A DNA stretch of 64,000 bases, taken from assembly GCF_963678635.1 (NCBI RefSeq), contig NC_087069.1:30050776-30114775 (forward strand). The letters are read 5' to 3'. The translations under genes were made by a program, and so were the position numbers. Position 1 is the stretch's first letter. Each line of letters begins with the position of its first letter. The stretch is from Symsagittifera roscoffensis (lineage: Eukaryota; Xenacoelomorpha; Acoela; Convolutidae). Positions 10,364 to 22,511 of the stretch are shown here, one piece after another. Below the pieces are notes generated by a model. The model saw only the letters and a program-made list of their open reading frames with translations. It was not told the origin of the DNA and did no database searches.

Positions 10364-11219
10364 ATGAAACTTAACGTGATCTCTGGAGAGACATTCGGGA
10401 TGGTGCCACTAGGAAGCAAAATACAGTCAGTAATCTCGGTAGCGGGGCATCAGGTGATAATGAACCTAAGTGAACCATCGGAGTTCACCATGATGCATCT
10501 GGAAATTTACTCGGTTGATCTGAGACAAGCAGAGCGACGCACAGAATCGAGGGCTGTGCGAGCCTTGTTAACAACGGGATGAACATTGAAATTTCTAGGG
10601 CGTTATGTGGAAGTCTATGGACCCTATCAGGTGATGTCAAACGTGGAAGGCATTAGTATTTATACCACGACTTATGTCACGACAGACAATGACCAAATGG
10701 GACAGATATATTTGGGTCAGCAAAAGCTGAAGGTCCGTAGGATTGGCCATGACGCCATGACAGAACAAGATGCGGTGCACATTGGATACGAAGCAGACGT
10801 GACTGCACATCTGCTAGACATCGAAGGAAAGAAGAGTAACAGGACTGCTAGACACGGGACAGCAGTCAGTGTAATGCCGATAAAGACATGGAAAAGGATG
10901 GGTTTCACTAGGGATGACCTGATACCGACGAACTTCAGATCGGCAGCCGCCAACCGTGGAGCCAGATACGTGGCCAGGAGAACTCCCATAACAGTCCTAC
11001 ACATGGGAGGACGGAATCTCTGAAAGAATTTGCTCGTCCTGGAGAACCTGGACAATTCGGAGCAGTTCATTTTGGAACGTGACTTCGTCAGAAATTTCGA
11101 CGTGATGATCAATCTTAGTAATGGGCTGATAAAGACTGGGAACCCATACAGGAATTATGTCAAGCGATCAGTGAACAGGATAATATCTGGAAAAGGATAC
11201 CATTTTCTAGATTGAAGAA
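10364..11219 (+). pseudogene. Gypsy-A aspartic protease region
   Basis: 10364-10582 ends in RALLTTG, and 10586-11023 contains HGTAVSVMPIKTWKRMGF, which has the position and style of the retropepsin active-site segment but lacks the D-T-G catalytic triplet. It continues after a TGA at 11021 with EQFILERDFVRNFDVMI, resembling the protease flap-distal hGRD block. Retropepsin processes the polyprotein. With no DTG/DSG and several stops, this copy is inactive. The protease assignment rests on the second half and on the position before RT. Confidence 0.5.
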
Positions 11220-11269
11220 AAAGTTATAGCCCAGGCAGGCAGTAGTAGCCAAGTTTAGAATGGGAAAAC

Positions 11270-12640
11270 TAAACGCATTGAGTAACAGTAAGCAGTTTTG
11301 CTAAGTACCAAACCCAAACGGGCTGTGTGTGAGTGTGTTGTTGAATACACTGGACACAAAGGTTTCACTGCAGCGTGGGAGGATACGTGGCTACGTCTTG
11401 CCGATGAGGAGGAAACGACAAAACTGAAGATGCATCGATTAAAAGACTGTCCAACTCATACAAACAAAGATTTGGTTTTAAAAAGGGTTAGTGAATTGAA
11501 ACCTTAAGTTAAATTATTTTCAATGACTTCCGAAACGATGATAGCTTGTCAAGCTGCTCGAGTTTTCCGGAATGCCCCTAGTCATTTGAATTAGACTCTG
11601 ACAAAACTGTTTCGCCAGAAATAGAGCTTTCAAGAGATAAGATAGCTGAAGGAGAGTTTGAGTCGCTAAGGACAGTTTTAAATCGGCACGCCGACGTTTT
11701 TTCAAAGCATAAGGCAGATATTGGTTGTTGTAATTTTGTCGAGCACGAAATCGAACTAGAAGAAGGCGCCGTCCCGCACAGGGAGGGCGCAATGCACATG
11801 ACACCTAATAAATTGAAGGTGTGCCGAGCGGAAATAGGAATGTTGCTTATGATAGAATACGTTATGATAGAACCCTCAAAGTCACCCTGGGCTTGTGGGG
11901 TTGTCATGGCTAAAAAGGGGGTACAGTTGAGATTCTGTAGCAATTTTTGCTACCTGAACGCGGTGACAATAAAAGACGCCTACCCAATACCACGTAAAGA
12001 AGGGAGCCTCTCGAAATTGGGCGATGCCAAGTTTTTCACTACACTGGACCTGCGGTCTGCCTTCTAGCAGCTTCCTCTGCGAAAGAAGGACAGAGAACAG
12101 ACAGGATTTGCATTTGAGTTAATTTGCACCAGTGGAAGAGGATTCCCTTCGGCTTGTGCAATGCCACGGTAACCTTTCAAAGACTGATGGCTCAGATATT
12201 GACAGCATCACGAATAAGTATGGGACTCTCGTGATGTGCTACGTGGATGACGTAGTGATAGCGACACTCACCTTGTCAGACAACATCGACAGACTCGATG
12301 AGGTCTTCGACTGCATGAAGAGAGCTGGCTTGAAATGCAAACCGTCGAAATGTGAGATCCTTAGGGACTCAATAAAGTAGGAAACAATGGTAGACAGGCA
12401 TGGCTTGAGGCAGGATCCGGATGCGGTGGAGGCCGTGTTAGCATGGAAGGCCCCCAGAACGGACACGTAGCTCATGAGCTTCCTAGGATTTGGTAATTAT
12501 TACCGCCAGTTCATAAAAAGATACGCAGACAAGGTGTACCCGATGCAGCAACTGATGCGCAACAAAGGAAAGAAGTTCGAATGGTATTAAAGAGCTCAGG
12601 AAGCTTTCGAAAATGTAAAGCGGTAACTGTACTAAGCACC
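11270..12640 (+). pseudogene. Gypsy-A reverse transcriptase
   Basis: 11650-12067 gives the Ty3/gypsy RT fingers: IEPSKSPWACGVVMAKK, LNAVTIKDAYPIPR and FFTTLDLRSAF, with a TAG at 12065 where the family usually has Trp. 12132-12380 carries MCYVDDVVIAT (Asp codons 12246-12251) and the CKPSKCEIL block. The thumb follows to about 12600 with GFGNYYRQFIK-like reading. The RT copies element RNA into DNA. Stops and at least three frame changes show decay, though the YVDD motif is intact. Confidence 0.75.
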
Positions 12641-12641
12641 A

Positions 12642-13387
12642 GTGCTAGGTATGTCCACAGAGAAAAACATGTATGTTCTCGACACTGATGCTTTAGTGGT
12701 AGCCATTTCAGGAATATTGCATCAGGAGCAAGAATGGAATGGGAGAACAGTTCTCTGTCCCATTGCTTATGGCAGTAAAGTTTTGAGCGACACTGAAAAG
12801 AAATTTGATGCACCAAAAGCAGAAAAGTTTGCGGTAGTCACGTTAGTGGAGAATTACCGCGTATACTTGGGGAGCGCTCCCTATAAAGTGCGCGTGGACA
12901 ACCGGGCCCTATCCTGGTTGAAGACGTACTCGATGGACCAGAGTTATATTGGTCGTTGGATAGTCAGGTTGGATGGCTATTATTTGATAACCGAACACTG
13001 GATGCGTTACAAGCACCAGAATGATGACAGCCTCAGCAAAAAAATTGAATTTTATAAAAGATTGGAGCAGAAGCAGGCCAATCAAGCGGAAATCAAAGAA
13101 GGATTCTCATTTTTAGACAAAGATACATACAAAGTACTTCTCTTGACGAGATGGTTGTATAAATCAGTACATCCAAATCCGGGACACTTTGAGTTACCAG
13201 TGGAGAAAGCAACAGAAATTAAAATTTTCTTCGAGAAGGATCCAATGCCCTTGGAACTGTTGCTACGTTCAAACCTAGCTCAACAGGAACTATCTCGCAT
13301 GAGCATAAACAGCCTCTCGCTGCTAGATAGAACGGTGCAGGTCCAGAAAGGATGCGGTTGCTGGGTGAATTGTTGGAGAGAGAATTG
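12642..13387 (+). pseudogene. Gypsy-A RNase H and following linker
   Basis: Open frame of 248 codons. The N-terminal half matches the Ty3/gypsy RNase H: YVLDTDALVVAISGILHQ, PIAYGSKVLSDTEKKF, AEKFAVVTLVENYRVYLG and VRVDNRALSWLKTY. The first catalytic Asp, the Glu of KAEKF and the Asp of VDNRAL are in their usual places. The C-terminal half (from about residue 135) is a linker toward integrase with no clear domain. This is the longest unbroken piece of Gypsy-A. Confidence 0.75.
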
Positions 13388-14470
13388 ACTAGAGATGACC
13401 CTGAATGGCCGGCATCATAGCATCACTGACAGTCAGTGAGAGGGGGTACGGATAAAACCATCAAGACGACATCACAAAGAAAACGAGAGGGATTGTAGGA
13501 CAAAAGAGCAGCAACTAGTATCCTCAATTCCGCAAAATGTTTTAATGTGAACATCATACAAGGAGACAGAACAAGAGATCGGGACTCGGAGGAAGACAGT
13601 CACCTTCGAGGAGCCTGACCGAGAACTGATGAGAGCCGGGTCGGAGAACCCGAATAAAGAAAACATGTCCGGGGAGTTGGACGCTGAAGAAAGTGCATCG
13701 GGAGTTGGACAAGACCAAGGGGACAAAGTTTTGTTTGGGGAGTTTAAATGGATGATTAGATCATGCACATCAGAATCTGCCATGGAGACATGTTCTACGG
13801 CAGACTCATCTGTCAATAGCTCCTCCGCAATCAGAAATTATTATGTATTCAGACAGGAACTCGAGCGCGGGATCAGATTCGTCAAATTTGGCAATCCACA
13901 CGTTACTGGTAGAGACATGAGCAAGAGATTTAGACAGGTAAGTGTATCTACACCCTGATAGTGGTCGTTATTTGCTCCCGAGTGAAAGTCTTTGATAACG
14001 CAGCGGATGACCTGGAACTGATAGTTGTCGAAACGTTTGAAGACCGTTTTGCATCAGAAGGAAGTAGTCAAGACTGATCGTCAAGCATTCAAACAAGAGA
14101 CTGAGCCATTGGCAAAGATTTGGAGTGTTAAGATGGAGGATGATACGCATCAGCCCAATGAGCTGAACTGTCATCTGAAGGTCATGAAGACATACTTGAA
14201 AGCGAGGTACTGACCCTCGGTCTTGCTAGGAGCGCAAAAAATGATCGCATGACAAGTAACATGAAAAAATGGATCAAAAATAGGGCACCAGACAAAGGAG
14301 ATCTGGAAGGAGATAGTTACCTAAAAGAGATAGAAGAAGACAGTACTCCATGCAGAAGGAGGGAAGTTGTTCGTGAACAAAGACGGGATCGTCGCCTGCA
14401 AAAGCAGAAATGAAAACAAAGTTCTATTTAAATATAATGCTACAGTGTTGCCGCAACTCTATGAGATTGA
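13388..14470 (+). pseudogene. Acidic linker between RNase H and integrase of Gypsy-A
   Basis: Fragments at 13629-13958 (NPNKENMSGELDAEES, Ser/Glu-rich) and 14025-14213 give low-complexity acidic protein on the same strand. I recognise no domain. The position between RNase H and integrase suggests a long pol spacer. It could instead be noncoding decay. Confidence 0.4.
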
Positions 14471-15493
14471 ACTCTTATTTAAATCACATGACCTGGTGGG
14501 GCATCATGGGATAGATAAGGTTTATCAAACGACCTAAAACGTTTTGAATGGCCGGGAATGAAAAAGGCATGTAAAAAATGGATGACAGTTTGTCTGTAAT
14601 CTCAACAGGTAAAAGACGCAAGAAAGCTGAAATTCCCATTGCAGTCAATAGATTCAATAGAATTCAACCAGGTGGTGTGGACAAAACGCAGGAAGATATG
14701 CAAGACGGACAGCGGTTTCAATCAGGTGTTGCTGATGATCGATCACTTCACCAAGTACGTGGAAGCTACGTTTCAATCGAATAATGATACCGCCTTTGTG
14801 AGCGAGCTCACAAAAGAGCTGATGCGACGGTCACAAGTGGTACAGGCTCACTAGACAACGTACCATCCTCAGACGAATGGCCTAGTTGAAGGACAGAATC
14901 ACACATTAGTCTCAATGTTTCAGAAATCTGCCAAAAGTAATGGGGGGCTACAATAGTACACAACACTACCACAGGCATCAGACCGCACATGATGTTGACA
15001 GGACACGAGAAAGCCTTGCTACTGACCTTTTCTTATACTGAGTTTGAGGACAAGAGGACATTACAACATGTATAGGTCAGCGACGTGATCAGACGTCAAC
15101 AGGAGTTAAATGATATCTGCAGACGCAATACTTAACAAGCTCAAGAGAGACAAAAGAAAAAATTCGATAGGAGAACGACGGGGTCTAAGACCTACTCAGT
15201 GGGTGACTATGTATGGGTTTTCAAAATGTTGTATCGCCAAAGGGAACAAAGAAATTGTTGAAGAAGTGGAGAGATCCAATTGGGATCACAGAAGTGTATC
15301 AGTTGGGACGTTTGAACAAATTAAGCATGGGTCGAACCGCGCACAATTCGAGATCATCAAACACCATAACTCCTCATTGGAAGACTGGTGCATACCCAGT
15401 GACATGGAGAAGGTTGGTTACTTGCTGATGGATCCAGCCTGTAAGGTCAATGAAAAGGGCACCAGGGGAAAAACTATGAAAATTAGACTCTAG
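14471..15493 (+). pseudogene. Gypsy-A integrase remnants
   Basis: 14480-14580 reads as the zinc-binding end (SHDLVGHHGIDK, WPGMKKACKKW). 14639-14854 has SIEFNQVVW and LLMIDHFTKYVEA, the core-domain start (IDHFTKY is typical of gypsy integrases). The stretch near 14870 reads TYHPQTNGLVEGQN, around the catalytic Glu. 15213-15428 matches the C-terminal part (KKWRDPIGITEVYQLGR). Much of the central core is deleted, so the DDE triad is incomplete. Integrase would insert the element DNA. Confidence 0.65.
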
Positions 15494-15570
15494 AAGAAGG
15501 GGTCAGTTTACTTTTGGATCTGGATCCAAACGGGGTGATTGAAGCTGACGATGAAAACTTACCCTACGCG

Positions 15571-16523
15571 GAGGCAGGAAGATTTGTATGATCCAGAACA
15601 GGACGAAATACCGAAGACCCGACAAAGCAGCAGAGCAACCCTTGCCAGGAAGTACAATCTGTATGGAGATGACTTCGTGGTAGATAGAATAGACCTAATG
15701 AAAATTACAGAAGAAATAGTGGGTCTAGAGGTGAGGGAACAATCACGTCAAAGGAAGTGTACATCGTCGACGATCAGGACAACAAATGGCAGAGGACCGA
15801 TCGAAACTTGAGGTGGAAGTCGATGACGACCTCTCGCGATCCTATTAGCAAAAGATCACCGCTTTACAGGTACTGGAGTGGCTGAAGGAGATGACAACGG
15901 ACCCGAAAGAGACCAAACTAACAATACAGGACGTGGTTCGCGGGAGCCTAAAATACCTGAAGAGCGATAGACTAGACTCCTCCCGCGTTGCCTGAGATGG
16001 ACCCTTGCTTATTTCAACCTCGAACATCCACATAACACCAGATCGACGGGACTATTATCGACGACTTTTTAGGAAGCAAGAGAAACAGGTGATTTAGAAG
16101 CAGAAACAGAACAAAGTCCTAAACATCAGACATAGGTAGAGTACTAGAGTCCTATTTCAGCTTGTCGAATGAGTACTCAGCAAAAAAAAAGTGCTGACAG
16201 ACAATGATTTTATACTCACAGAACGAATATTTGCGATAGCAATAAGCTCAGACATGAGTTTTAGGACAGCATTAGCAGCTGATTTTAGGAGAGAACAAAA
16301 GAAAATAGAAATGTTATGAAACAAAGACCAGGAGAACGGAGTGAAGTTGCACTGCTTCAGCAGCGTCACAAAAATCAGGGGAGTACTTGTGCTTTCTGGT
16401 GACCAGAGCGACAGAAAAGCAGAACGTAAACCCTGAAGACTTAATTTTGTCTCTGACCAGGTTGAGGGGTTTCTTAGCAGAGAGAGGGATGCAAGAACTT
16501 CCGCTTCCTGTGTTTGATCCGAA
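15571..16523 (+). repeat. Duplicated segment A, first copy
   Basis: About 950 bp, almost identical to 21179-22127. Includes the frame 15539-15811 (RKYNLYGDDFVVDRIDL) and the start of 16387-16632. The left edge is at the shared gga near 15570 and the right edge at gatccgaa (16516-16523). Confidence 0.9.
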
Positions 16524-16632
16524 TAGAGGTAGATTGCATCCGCGGGAACTAAACGCGCTGATACATGTGATCTTCTCAGATTCGAACACCGAAGTGTACT
16601 TTCACAAAAAATACTACCAGAGCATAGGCTGA
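16387..16632 (+). pseudogene. Unrecognised 81-codon frame
   Basis: Reads CFLVTRATEKQNVNPEDL...RLRGFLAERGMQELPLPVF...NALIHVIFSDSN. I do not recognise the family. Its first part is present again in copy A' (21981-22121), cut off by the junction at 22127. It is probably a fragment of a larger protein coded by the accessory region. Confidence 0.35.
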
Positions 16633-17639
16633 GGAGAACAGGCGAGACCACGATTTGAGTATTAGGCCACTAGGACTCCGTTAGGTTAAGAATGAGACAG
16701 ATAGAGACTAAGGATGAGAATGCGGGCCAGGAGCACCAAGTTACATTTTAAGGTTTTCAGAGTTTTAAATCTTAGGATATGTCATTATGTGTGAATATTG
16801 TATTAAAATTTATGTGTGTTCTGTGTGTTACAATATAAGACCAAACGCCCGCGTAAACTAAAGACCACGAATGTTCTGTGATGTAAAATACTGGAAGGAT
16901 CTGAATCATGGTCTGTCCATTCTTCGATCATTTTCCGAAAATTTTAAATTTAATGATGCTTTTTAAGAACTAATTAAAAAACTTTTTTGAATTCAGACTG
17001 TTTGAAACACCCTTTTGGTGAAAGAAAAAGTAGTGGCATATCTTGTGGCAAGAAAACCGTAGGGATTGCCCTACGAAGGTCTTAATGATGGCCGCTTATG
17101 GACAACAGGGAGCACTAGAATGCCCAAATATGAGCGTAATGAGGTGAAGAAACGGGCCCTCTCAGAAAGTGGCTTGGCGAACGAGCCTGGACTGGGAAGT
17201 GAAAGGACCTACCAACCATGTGAGGTGCCTCTTCCGACCAAGCCTACGCGTGGGTTACGGAGAATGCATCAAGAAATGAGTAGCGAGGCAGCCTCGTCTA
17301 GCTCATAACTGAGAGCAGCTATGCCACCGAAACGGGCGAGAGTAAAAAAAGAAGTCCAAGCAAACGAGACGATGGAAAATATCAGTGAGAAAGGAGATCA
17401 GCTGGAGATAGTCAAAGAAGAATTAGCAAGGACGCAACAGGACAGGGATGTATGAAGAAAACTTTTAAAGATGGGAACCGGAGGCAAGAACAAGAAATAG
17501 CCCGGCTGAAAAGAGAGCACAAAGGAACGCTCAGAACGCCTCACACGAACCATTTTTGAGAAACCTGAGAGGGATGCCCTGTCCGGGAACCAACCAGTGT
17601 AGTTGATGCCTTTCATCATCCGACAGGAAGATAAGGAAA

Positions 17640-18682
17640 TTGCCAATGAAGAAATTGAACAGGGTGATGGATGTAACGGAAAACAATCAGATCAGGAACG
17701 ATTTTGCCAGAGTACCAGACTCAGATGCGAGCGCTTGTTTCAAAGGTTCTTTCTGGAACCCGGCACTGAACTTGCAGCAGACACCACTCGCCACTTCTCA
17801 CTTGATATTTAGAGACAGCCTGGTGAGAGTATTGCAGCGTCTGAGGGCATTTGAATCACCACCGTGATGGCATTCGGTGGGTTTACCGTAGCCCAATTGT
17901 ATGAGATGATAGAGCTACTACTGAATCCAGGGAGAATTCCTATCGTAATGATCTTGATAGGCATTAACAGTGTGTCCAGAAGCCCAGAGTCGGAAGAAAC
18001 AAGATGGGAGAGCATGCCGGTCTGTCTGTTGACTGCAATATGACAGAAATTCAAATGCACAGTGCTGATCATATGGACCATCCCGATGGACACGAGGTTA
18101 CACCTAGCGCCCCCGTGCAGACAGAATGAGAAGACTGTGAGGTGGCACAACATAGTCCGTAACCCGGCAAACCGTAATGTTGGAAGATTAGTCTGAATGA
18201 ATCTGGAATACGAATTGCGAGTAATTGACCATTCGAGGTTTTCTGTCGATGGCGTTCACTTTGACACAATTGAAAGACAAGCCTGGATGAAGCGCGTGTT
18301 CCAGGAACGATTGGATGAACTGGAAGTTGAATTGTTTGACACATGAGTGCTAAGTGTAGATGCGGCAGCACACAAGCGAGCCATCTCGTTCCTTGTACCT
18401 CCTGGCCTGGAGACGCGTTTGGGATCAGTCCCAGCGGTATCATAAACCGTGAGGAGCTCACGTGATTCGGAGGCACGTTCGGATGTGATGAAGCGGTTGG
18501 GTGAGAGTCCAGCGCGTAAGACAATTCATCCTAGGAGGAGGCTAGGACCGGTAAACCAAGTTGATGCTCCAGGGCCCTCACATGCAGGGGCACCTGCGCC
18601 TAGAGCGGAACGTCACATAGACAGAGGATCTTCGATGTGGACGAGGCCGAGGCCCTCTCCCCTCTCCCTGGTACTTCTATAA
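17640..18682 (+). pseudogene. SGNH/GDSL-hydrolase-like protein, first copy, interrupted
   Basis: 17640-17865 ends with LIFRDSLVRVL (block I Ser at 17817-17819; Arg replaces the usual Gly of GDS). After a frame change, one frame runs 17867-18682 with only four stops (TGA 18041, 18194 and 18344; TAA near 18443). It shows AFGGFTVAQ (block II Gly), ILIGINSVSR (block III G-x-N, 17960-17968) and DGVHFDTIERQAW (block V Asp 18248-18250, His 18257-18259). This is the S, G, N, D-x-x-H order of the SGNH hydrolase superfamily, which cleaves ester bonds. The tail is Pro/Arg-rich. The call is from motif order only. Confidence 0.5.
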
Positions 18683-19142
18683 GCAAGACCTCATGAAATG
18701 GAATTTGAAGACGGTCAGTTTTGCGCGAGGCGAATGTTGGATGGTGCGACCCTCTCGGTCAATGGACTGTACTCGATTACTGTGGTAGATTGACTGAGAG
18801 CAGCGGGGATTAACATCAGCTCAACAACCAAGTTAAGGCTAGCCGACCTTGAGGGATTGCCCTCCAACAACACGATAGGTCCAGTCAATGCGAGGGCGTT
18901 GTAGGACGTGAGAAAGAATCATGAAGAGAAGCATAGAGATGACAGACGTGGAATGTTTATCAGTAAGAGAGCTCCACATAGACAACACGTTAAAATGTTG
19001 AAACAAATGAAAGCTCCGCCTGCTCACGGTAGAGAAGAACGGACGTAACCCATGCTCGTAGGGCAAGAAGTTGATGAGGAGCGCTTTGGAGATTTGATCT
19101 TTTATGCATATGACAAGGTAGAAATGAGAAAATAGCCAAATC

Positions 19143-19500
19143 ATGATAATAGCCAATTGGGACTCTATCAATACGTCAAGGTCGTTATTTAGGCCAGATG
19201 TGATAATGCTAGCAGGAGCAGATCTGAACTTGATGCAATCCTTGTTCATGGCCATAGGGGTTCAGAGGCAGGCCGAGAATCTGATAACGATCGTGTTTTG
19301 GGGAATAAATGACCACCTGCACAGCAGAGGTCTCTTGAGCAGGATCAGGAACCCAGCCACGGCAGAAGCTGCTGTGTGATCAGCAATAAAAAACATCATG
19401 AAATCCATTAGAGAGATAGTTGATGTGCTGAAAGACGGAAGCTTTCAGAAGACAACTCCACGAGCCGTCTACGTTCTGTCACCCGGACATGCACACTTAT
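19143..19500 (+). pseudogene. Second SGNH-like core, interrupted
   Basis: Reads RPDVIMLAGADLNLMQSL, then IVFWGINDHLHSRGLL (a G-x-N-D block III like that of SGNH hydrolases), a TGA at 19377, and TPRAVYVLSPGHAHLS. The strand-loop layout resembles the first copy, but the Ser block and terminal D-x-x-H are not clear. It may be a second, divergent hydrolase domain of the same long protein, or an unrelated Rossmann-like fold. Confidence 0.35.
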
Positions 19501-19780
19501 CTAGAAATTGAATTTTGTGTACCGATGTTAGCGCTCCTTGATTAAGGGATATACGACGTGATAAAACCCGCTCCAAACAGAATTGGACGAGAAAAGTCAA
19601 AAAAGTCTCAGACCACTGAGAGCGGAGTTGCCTGTTGTGTGATCTGACATCTCTAGTGGCGAGGCTTGAAGACACATTCGCTGCACATAATTGTGTTGGA
19701 TGAACTGTTGGGATTGTAGCTGTTCAACTTCAACAGGCAAGTGAAAATGAAGCCTGAAATAAACAACGACCATAAGATAA

Positions 19781-20097
19781 ATGTCGACAGGTCGATTGAT
19801 CTTTGGTTTTGAAATGACGAGATCAATGAAGAAACATCCACGAGAAGGAACGCCGACCAGGAAAGCTCAACTGGAAGCGTTGACTCTGCGGACGAAACCA
19901 GAAACTAACAAGTGGCTGCACTTGATTTCCCGAGTTGGAGCACTGGGGCAGATGCGTTCCAGCGAGGACCACCAATGATTGCAAAGAATCATCAATACTT
20001 GCTAGAGTCGCTGATCCACGCAGAACAGAGAGGTGACAAGGCTACTGATTTCATCGACATGGTGAATTGGAGGCGTTCTATTCGGCAAAATGGTTGA
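19781..20097 (+). pseudogene. Unrecognised helical fragment
   Basis: Two overlapping frames (19781-19978 and 19912-20097) read LTLRTKPETNKWLHLISRV and MIAKNHQYLLESLIHAEQRG...DFIDMVNWRR. They follow the second SGNH-like core directly and look like the helical continuation of one protein. I do not recognise the family. Confidence 0.3.
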
Positions 20098-20280
20098 AAC
20101 TGAATTGAATGCCATCCATTTCAACAATCACTTCCGTGACCAAATGGGCGAAGTAGAAAGAGGAAGTCTACCCCAAGTTTTTGAACCTGAGACCTTATGA
20201 CAACAACAATGGGGCAGTGTCCAGGATACCAAGATTGTTGAAAGCATATCAGAAACTGAGAAAAGAGACGGAAGATTGGA

Positions 20281-21039
20281 ATGACATCAAAAGACTGCCG
20301 GAAGAAATACCCCCTAATTGGAAGAACGTCAGTCGGGGCAGAGTCTGTAGTGCAAACGCCAATGATGGGAGCTTCAGAGACTAATGAAAGAAGAATAGCT
20401 GCATTCTCAACGTCGATGGATCCATGTTTTTTAGGGAAAAAGCAGCAACATACACAGTTTGCGTATGTCGAGGAGTCCAGCAGAAGGAGGATGTATAACA
20501 CTGCCACACCCAAGCCTGGGCGGTTCGAAGAAGAATGGGCAGCATTGAGTGTTGTATTGCTGGCTATGAGAGGAAAAGTGAGTATGGGAGAGGCAGCAGT
20601 GATAGTCATTCATGTCAGATCAAAACTGGTGGTTATTTGAAGTTTGTTGACAAGAGACGCTTTAGCACCCTTGGGTTCTGAAAAAGTTGTGATAACCCAT
20701 CAGGTGATGCACCATGTGTCAGCCGGTTTTTTTTTGATACCAAAACTCTCTGAAGAAGAAACCGAAGAGAATCAGCAAGGACCTTCAGGATCCCAACCGA
20801 GCAATGACAAAGGGTCTGAAGGGGATGATGAAGAGGAAAAACCGATGGATCAGGATCTGTCGGCGAAAGAAGTTGAGGATAAAGAGTTGGCGGTAAAGGC
20901 GTCGAGTCTGGACTTTGCCGTCTTGGATGAGCTGGAACAGACAGATATAGTAGCTGACACGACAGAAGGCGCTTCTACACTGGAACTTCCCTTAGCTTTT
21001 CTGGTGATGTCGCAGCAGTCACGAGTGCAGGGATGTTGA
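20281..21039 (+). pseudogene. Acidic protein of the accessory region, one internal stop
   Basis: One frame of about 250 codons, broken only by a TGA at 20638-20640. The N-terminal half contains WAALSVVLLAMRGKVSMGEA and VIHVRSKLVVI, a hydrophobic folded-domain pattern. The C-terminal half is strongly acidic (KGSEGDDEEEKPMDQD). From 20797 onward the sequence is repeated at 22128-22511. The function is unknown. An acidic tail of this sort is common in nuclear or RNA-binding proteins but says nothing specific. Confidence 0.4.
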
Positions 21040-21180
21040 TTGACTCACCGCGCAGACAAATGATGTAGGGCGCGGCGAGATTGCTTATCTTGGGGACACT
21101 CCCTGAGGACGAATGGAAAGTACATCATCGCGATCATGAAACCCAAACCGGATGCAAAATGATTAGAATCGCGTTTATGG
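20797..21180 (+). repeat. Duplicated segment B, first copy
   Basis: 384 bp, nearly identical to 22128-22511. It is directly followed by copy A' of segment A. Confidence 0.9.
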
Positions 21181-22127
21181 AGGCAGGAAGATTTGTATGA
21201 TCCAGAACAGGACGAAATACCGAAGACCCGACAAAGCAGCAGAGCAAACCTTGCCAGGAAGTACAATCTGTATGGAGATGACTTCGTGGTAGATAGAATA
21301 GACCTAATGAAAAATACAGAAGAAATAGTGGGTCTAGAGGTGAGGGAACAATCACGTCAAAGGAAGTGGACATCGTCGACGATCAGGACAACAAATGGCA
21401 GAGGACCGATCGAAACTTGAGGTGGAAGTCGATGACGACCTCTCGCAATCCTATTAGCAAAAGATCACCGCTTTCCAGGTACTGGAGTGGCTGAATGAGA
21501 TGACAACGGACCCGAAAGAGACCAAACTAACAATACAGGACGTGGTTCGCGGGAGCCTAAAATACCTGAAGAGCGATAAACTAGACTCCTCCCGCGTTGC
21601 CTGAGATGGACCCTTGCTTATTTCAACCTCGAACATCCACATAACACCAGATCGACGGGACTATTATCGACGACTTTTTAGGAAGCAAGAGAAAAAGGTG
21701 ATTTAGAAGCAGAAACAGAACAAAGTCCTAAACATCAGACATAGGTAGAGTACTAGAGTCCCATTTCAGCTTGTCGAATGAGTACTCAGCAAAAAAAAGT
21801 GCTGACAGACAATGATTTTATACTCTCAGAACGAACATTTGCGATAGCAATAAGCTCAGACATGAGTTTTAGGACAACATTAGCAGCTGATTTTAGGAGA
21901 GAACAAAAGAAAATAGAAATGTTATGAAACAAAGACCAGGAGAACGGAGTGAAGTTGCACTGCCATCAGCAGCGTCACAAAAATCAGGGGAGTACTTGTG
22001 CTTTCTGGTGACCAGAGCGACAGAAAAGCAGAACGTAAACCCTGAAGACTTAATTTTGTCTCTGACCAGGTTGAGGGATTTCTTAGCAGAGAGAGGGAGA
22101 ACTTCCGCTTCCTGTGTTTGATCCGAA
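21179..22127 (+). repeat. Duplicated segment A' (second copy)
   Basis: About 949 bp matching 15571-16523 with few substitutions and small indels, for example in cgctttccagg at 21470 against cgctttacagg. It ends at gatccgaa, where sequence jumps to segment B'. Confidence 0.9.
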
Positions 22128-22511
22128 CCGAGCAATGACAAAGGGTCTGAAGGGGATGATGAAGAGGAAAAACCGATGGATCAGGATCTGTCGGCGAAAG
22201 AAGTTGAGGATAAAGAGTTGGCGGTAAAGGCGTCGAGTCTGGACTTTATCGTCTTGGATGAGCTGGAACAGACAGATATAGTAGCTGACACGACAGAAGG
22301 CGCTTCTACACTGGAACTTCCCTTAGCTTTTCTGGTGATGTCGCAGCAGTCACGAGTGCAGGGATGTTGATTGACTCACCGCGCAGACAAATGATGTAGG
22401 GCGCGGCGAGATTGCTTATCTTGGGGACACTCCCTGAGGACGAATGGAAAGTACATCATCGCGATCATGAAACCCAAACCGGATGCAAAATGATTAGAAT
22501 CGCGTTTATGG
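22128..22511 (+). repeat. Duplicated segment B' (second copy)
   Basis: Matches 20797-21180. Afterwards the sequence becomes unique (gaagaggtctggttagg) at 22512. Confidence 0.9.

Larger units (their letters stand above)
3080..15500 (+). mobile_element. Gypsy-A: degraded Ty3/gypsy-type LTR retrotransposon
   Basis: The order along the plus strand is LTR-like leader, gag (split by LINE-2), aspartic protease, RT with YVDD, RNase H, acidic linker and integrase remnants. This is the standard Ty3/gypsy order. Many frameshifts and stops show it is old. Same-strand decayed frames continue to about 23690 and may be an unusual 3' accessory part of the same element or family. Excluding LINE-2 (about 4.0 kb), the recognisable element is about 8.4 kb. 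Confidence 0.7.

Noticed and set aside
11021-22399. Possible alternative genetic code with TGA read as Trp
   Set aside because: The serpin and SPCS2 genes use TGG for Trp and end in TGA. TAG also appears at similar positions in the pseudogenes, so mutation is the simpler explanation.
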